Positions 63,188 to 64,000 of a DNA stretch of 64,000 nucleotides are shown here, one piece after another (within the stretch, counting starts at the first letter, position 1; each line of letters begins with the position of its first letter). Under the pieces are notes generated by a model. That model had not been told where the DNA came from. It saw only the letters and a list, made by a program, of their open reading frames with translations, and did not search any database. The position numbers and the translations under genes were made by a program. The stretch spans positions 248,001 to 312,000 of the forward strand of contig BTUW01000001.1 in the NCBI GenBank assembly GCA_045863055.1. The letters are read 5' to 3'. This stretch comes from UTCHB3 sp008363265. Lineage in GTDB: Bacteria; Bacteroidota; Ignavibacteria; Ignavibacteriales; Ignavibacteriaceae.

Positions 63188-64000
63188 ATGAAACTGTTGT
63201 TATTACTCCTGCTTATGATCCCGCTTCAGGCGCAACAGCCCGGAGAGCGTAATAAACCTGTGGATGTGCAGCCCGATTCAGCCACCGTGGCCGATACTAC
63301 AGTTTCAGCCGATTCACTCTTCAGGATAGATACGATCTTTGTGATCGATACCGTCCGGCTGACAGAAAAAGCTGATACCACAGAGAAGAAGCTGGAACCT
63401 ACTTTCATATTTATCGATTCGACCTCAAACGGACTCCCTTCATTCGGTGACATGGTTAATTCGCTGAATCCGGTGCGACAGATAGGTATCTTCCGGTTCG
63501 CGCTTATGATCTTCATCGTAGCAGTGGCCTCCGCACTATCAGTTGCCCTGACATCTTTCAAGAGATACGCGGCGATAAGAAAACAGAATGGCAGAACGAT
63601 TAAAAAGTTCCTCCCTCTTCTGAACTGGGCCATCTGGTTCCTGGCCGCGTTCCTGATCCTGCGTTTGGTCTTTCTGAACACTCAACTCCTTGTGGTCTTT
63701 CTGATCGTGCTCACAGGAGTTATCCTCGGGGTTGCAGCACTTCCCCTTGTACGTAATCTTCTGGGAAGGATATTCATCCTCTCAGGCAACATGTTCAGCA
63801 TCGATGACTATATAAAAACATCTGTCGCGAAAGGTTTTGTAAAGGAGATCGGCTGGAAGCATATCACGATACTGAATGACGAAGGATCGGCAATATTCAT
63901 ACCGAACTCATATTTCATCGAGAACACCTTTGAGAACATAAGCCGCGGTAAAAAAGAGGAATTGGTGTCACTCGATTTCGATTTCCCTTCTTCATACGAT
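63188..64000 (+). CDS. MscS-family mechanosensitive channel, 5' part
   Basis: An open frame of 271 codons from ATG 63188 to the window edge; the C-terminus is missing. A signal peptide (KLLLLLLLMIPLQAQ) is followed by about 80 soluble Asp/Thr-rich residues, then three hydrophobic helices (about 98-120, 140-165 and 165-190). The pore and beta domain match MscS: LPLVRNLLGRIFILSGNMF, DDYIKTSVAKGFVKEIGWKH and IFIPNSYFIENTFENIS. The channel opens on membrane stretch to release ions. It starts 2 bases after the antiporter-NTPase stop, so it is the fourth gene of the operon that begins at 55748. The usual conserved GDxI is SIDDYI here. Confidence 0.88.
   Translation, partial: MKLLLLLLLMIPLQAQQPGERNKPVDVQPDSATVADTTVSADSLFRIDTIFVIDTVRLTEKADTTEKKLEPTFIFIDSTSNGLPSFGDMVNSLNPVRQIGIFRFALMIFIVAVASALSVALTSFKRYAAIRKQNGRTIKKFLPLLNWAIWFLAAFLILRLVFLNTQLLVVFLIVLTGVILGVAALPLVRNLLGRIFILSGNMFSIDDYIKTSVAKGFVKEIGWKHITILNDEGSAIFIPNSYFIENTFENISRGKKEELVSLDFDFPSSYD

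Overview
The window looks like a stretch of chromosome from a Gram-negative member of the Bacteroidota/Ignavibacteriota (FCB) group, most likely an Ignavibacteria-like organism. The grounds are two secreted proteins with type IX secretion C-terminal sorting domains (NPFNPS-type, ends at 15886 and 32996), a Bacteroidota-style LpxH, a DUF5916-type outer-membrane protein, moderate GC with AT-rich spacers, and a mixture of strong and absent Shine-Dalgarno sequences. The taxonomic call is inference from gene content. I saw no insertion sequence, prophage or CRISPR array.

Layout. 1-8.5 kb: a partial dicarboxylate symporter, an amino-acid permease joined to polA, and a reverse-strand hpnC-hpnD-hpnE squalene operon. 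8.1-13.5 kb: an unknown small protein, tRNA-Leu, and a tightly overlapping M1 peptidase-lpxH-PBP1A cell-envelope operon. 13.6-16.6 kb: a small membrane protein with an in-frame stop, a secreted T9SS protein, and queC. 16.7-22.8 kb: a signalling operon with a receiver-cyclase, a hybrid histidine kinase and an M28 peptidase. 22.8-23.1 kb: a gene-free AT-rich spacer with three perfect DnaA boxes and two near matches, a candidate replication origin. 23.1-26.5 kb: a membrane-anchored pseudokinase. 26.5-30.9 kb: an Att/Lol-like ABC operon. 30.9-36.3 kb: a trifunctional chorismate mutase/prephenate dehydratase/DAHP synthase fusion, a T9SS glycoside-hydrolase-like protein, and SthA transhydrogenase coupled to a propeller-type sensor kinase (to 39.5 kb). 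39.5-45.4 kb: two von Willebrand A proteins, transketolase, and a cyclic-nucleotide-binding protein. 45.4-49.7 kb: the pcm-miaA-AtuA-like-prfB operon, in which prfB carries a programmed +1 frameshift at a UAA rather than the usual UGA. 49.8-55.7 kb: tRNA-Cys, tRNA-Gly, topA, a zinc-type CDF exporter and a DUF5916 protein.

55.7-64 kb (running off the edge): an unusual operon of a GAF/SpoIIE-type phosphatase, an antiporter-like membrane protein without the usual acidic ion-binding pair, a 1502-residue fusion of an antiporter to a cytoplasmic P-loop NTPase with a winged helix, and an MscS channel. This is the best candidate for an undescribed system: two transporters and a channel apparently placed under a signalling phosphatase and a fused NTPase switch.

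Several genes are linked by 1-4 base stop/start overlaps (TAATG, ATGA), so the operon calls rest on direct sequence evidence. Family names come from motif recognition by eye; no database search was run.
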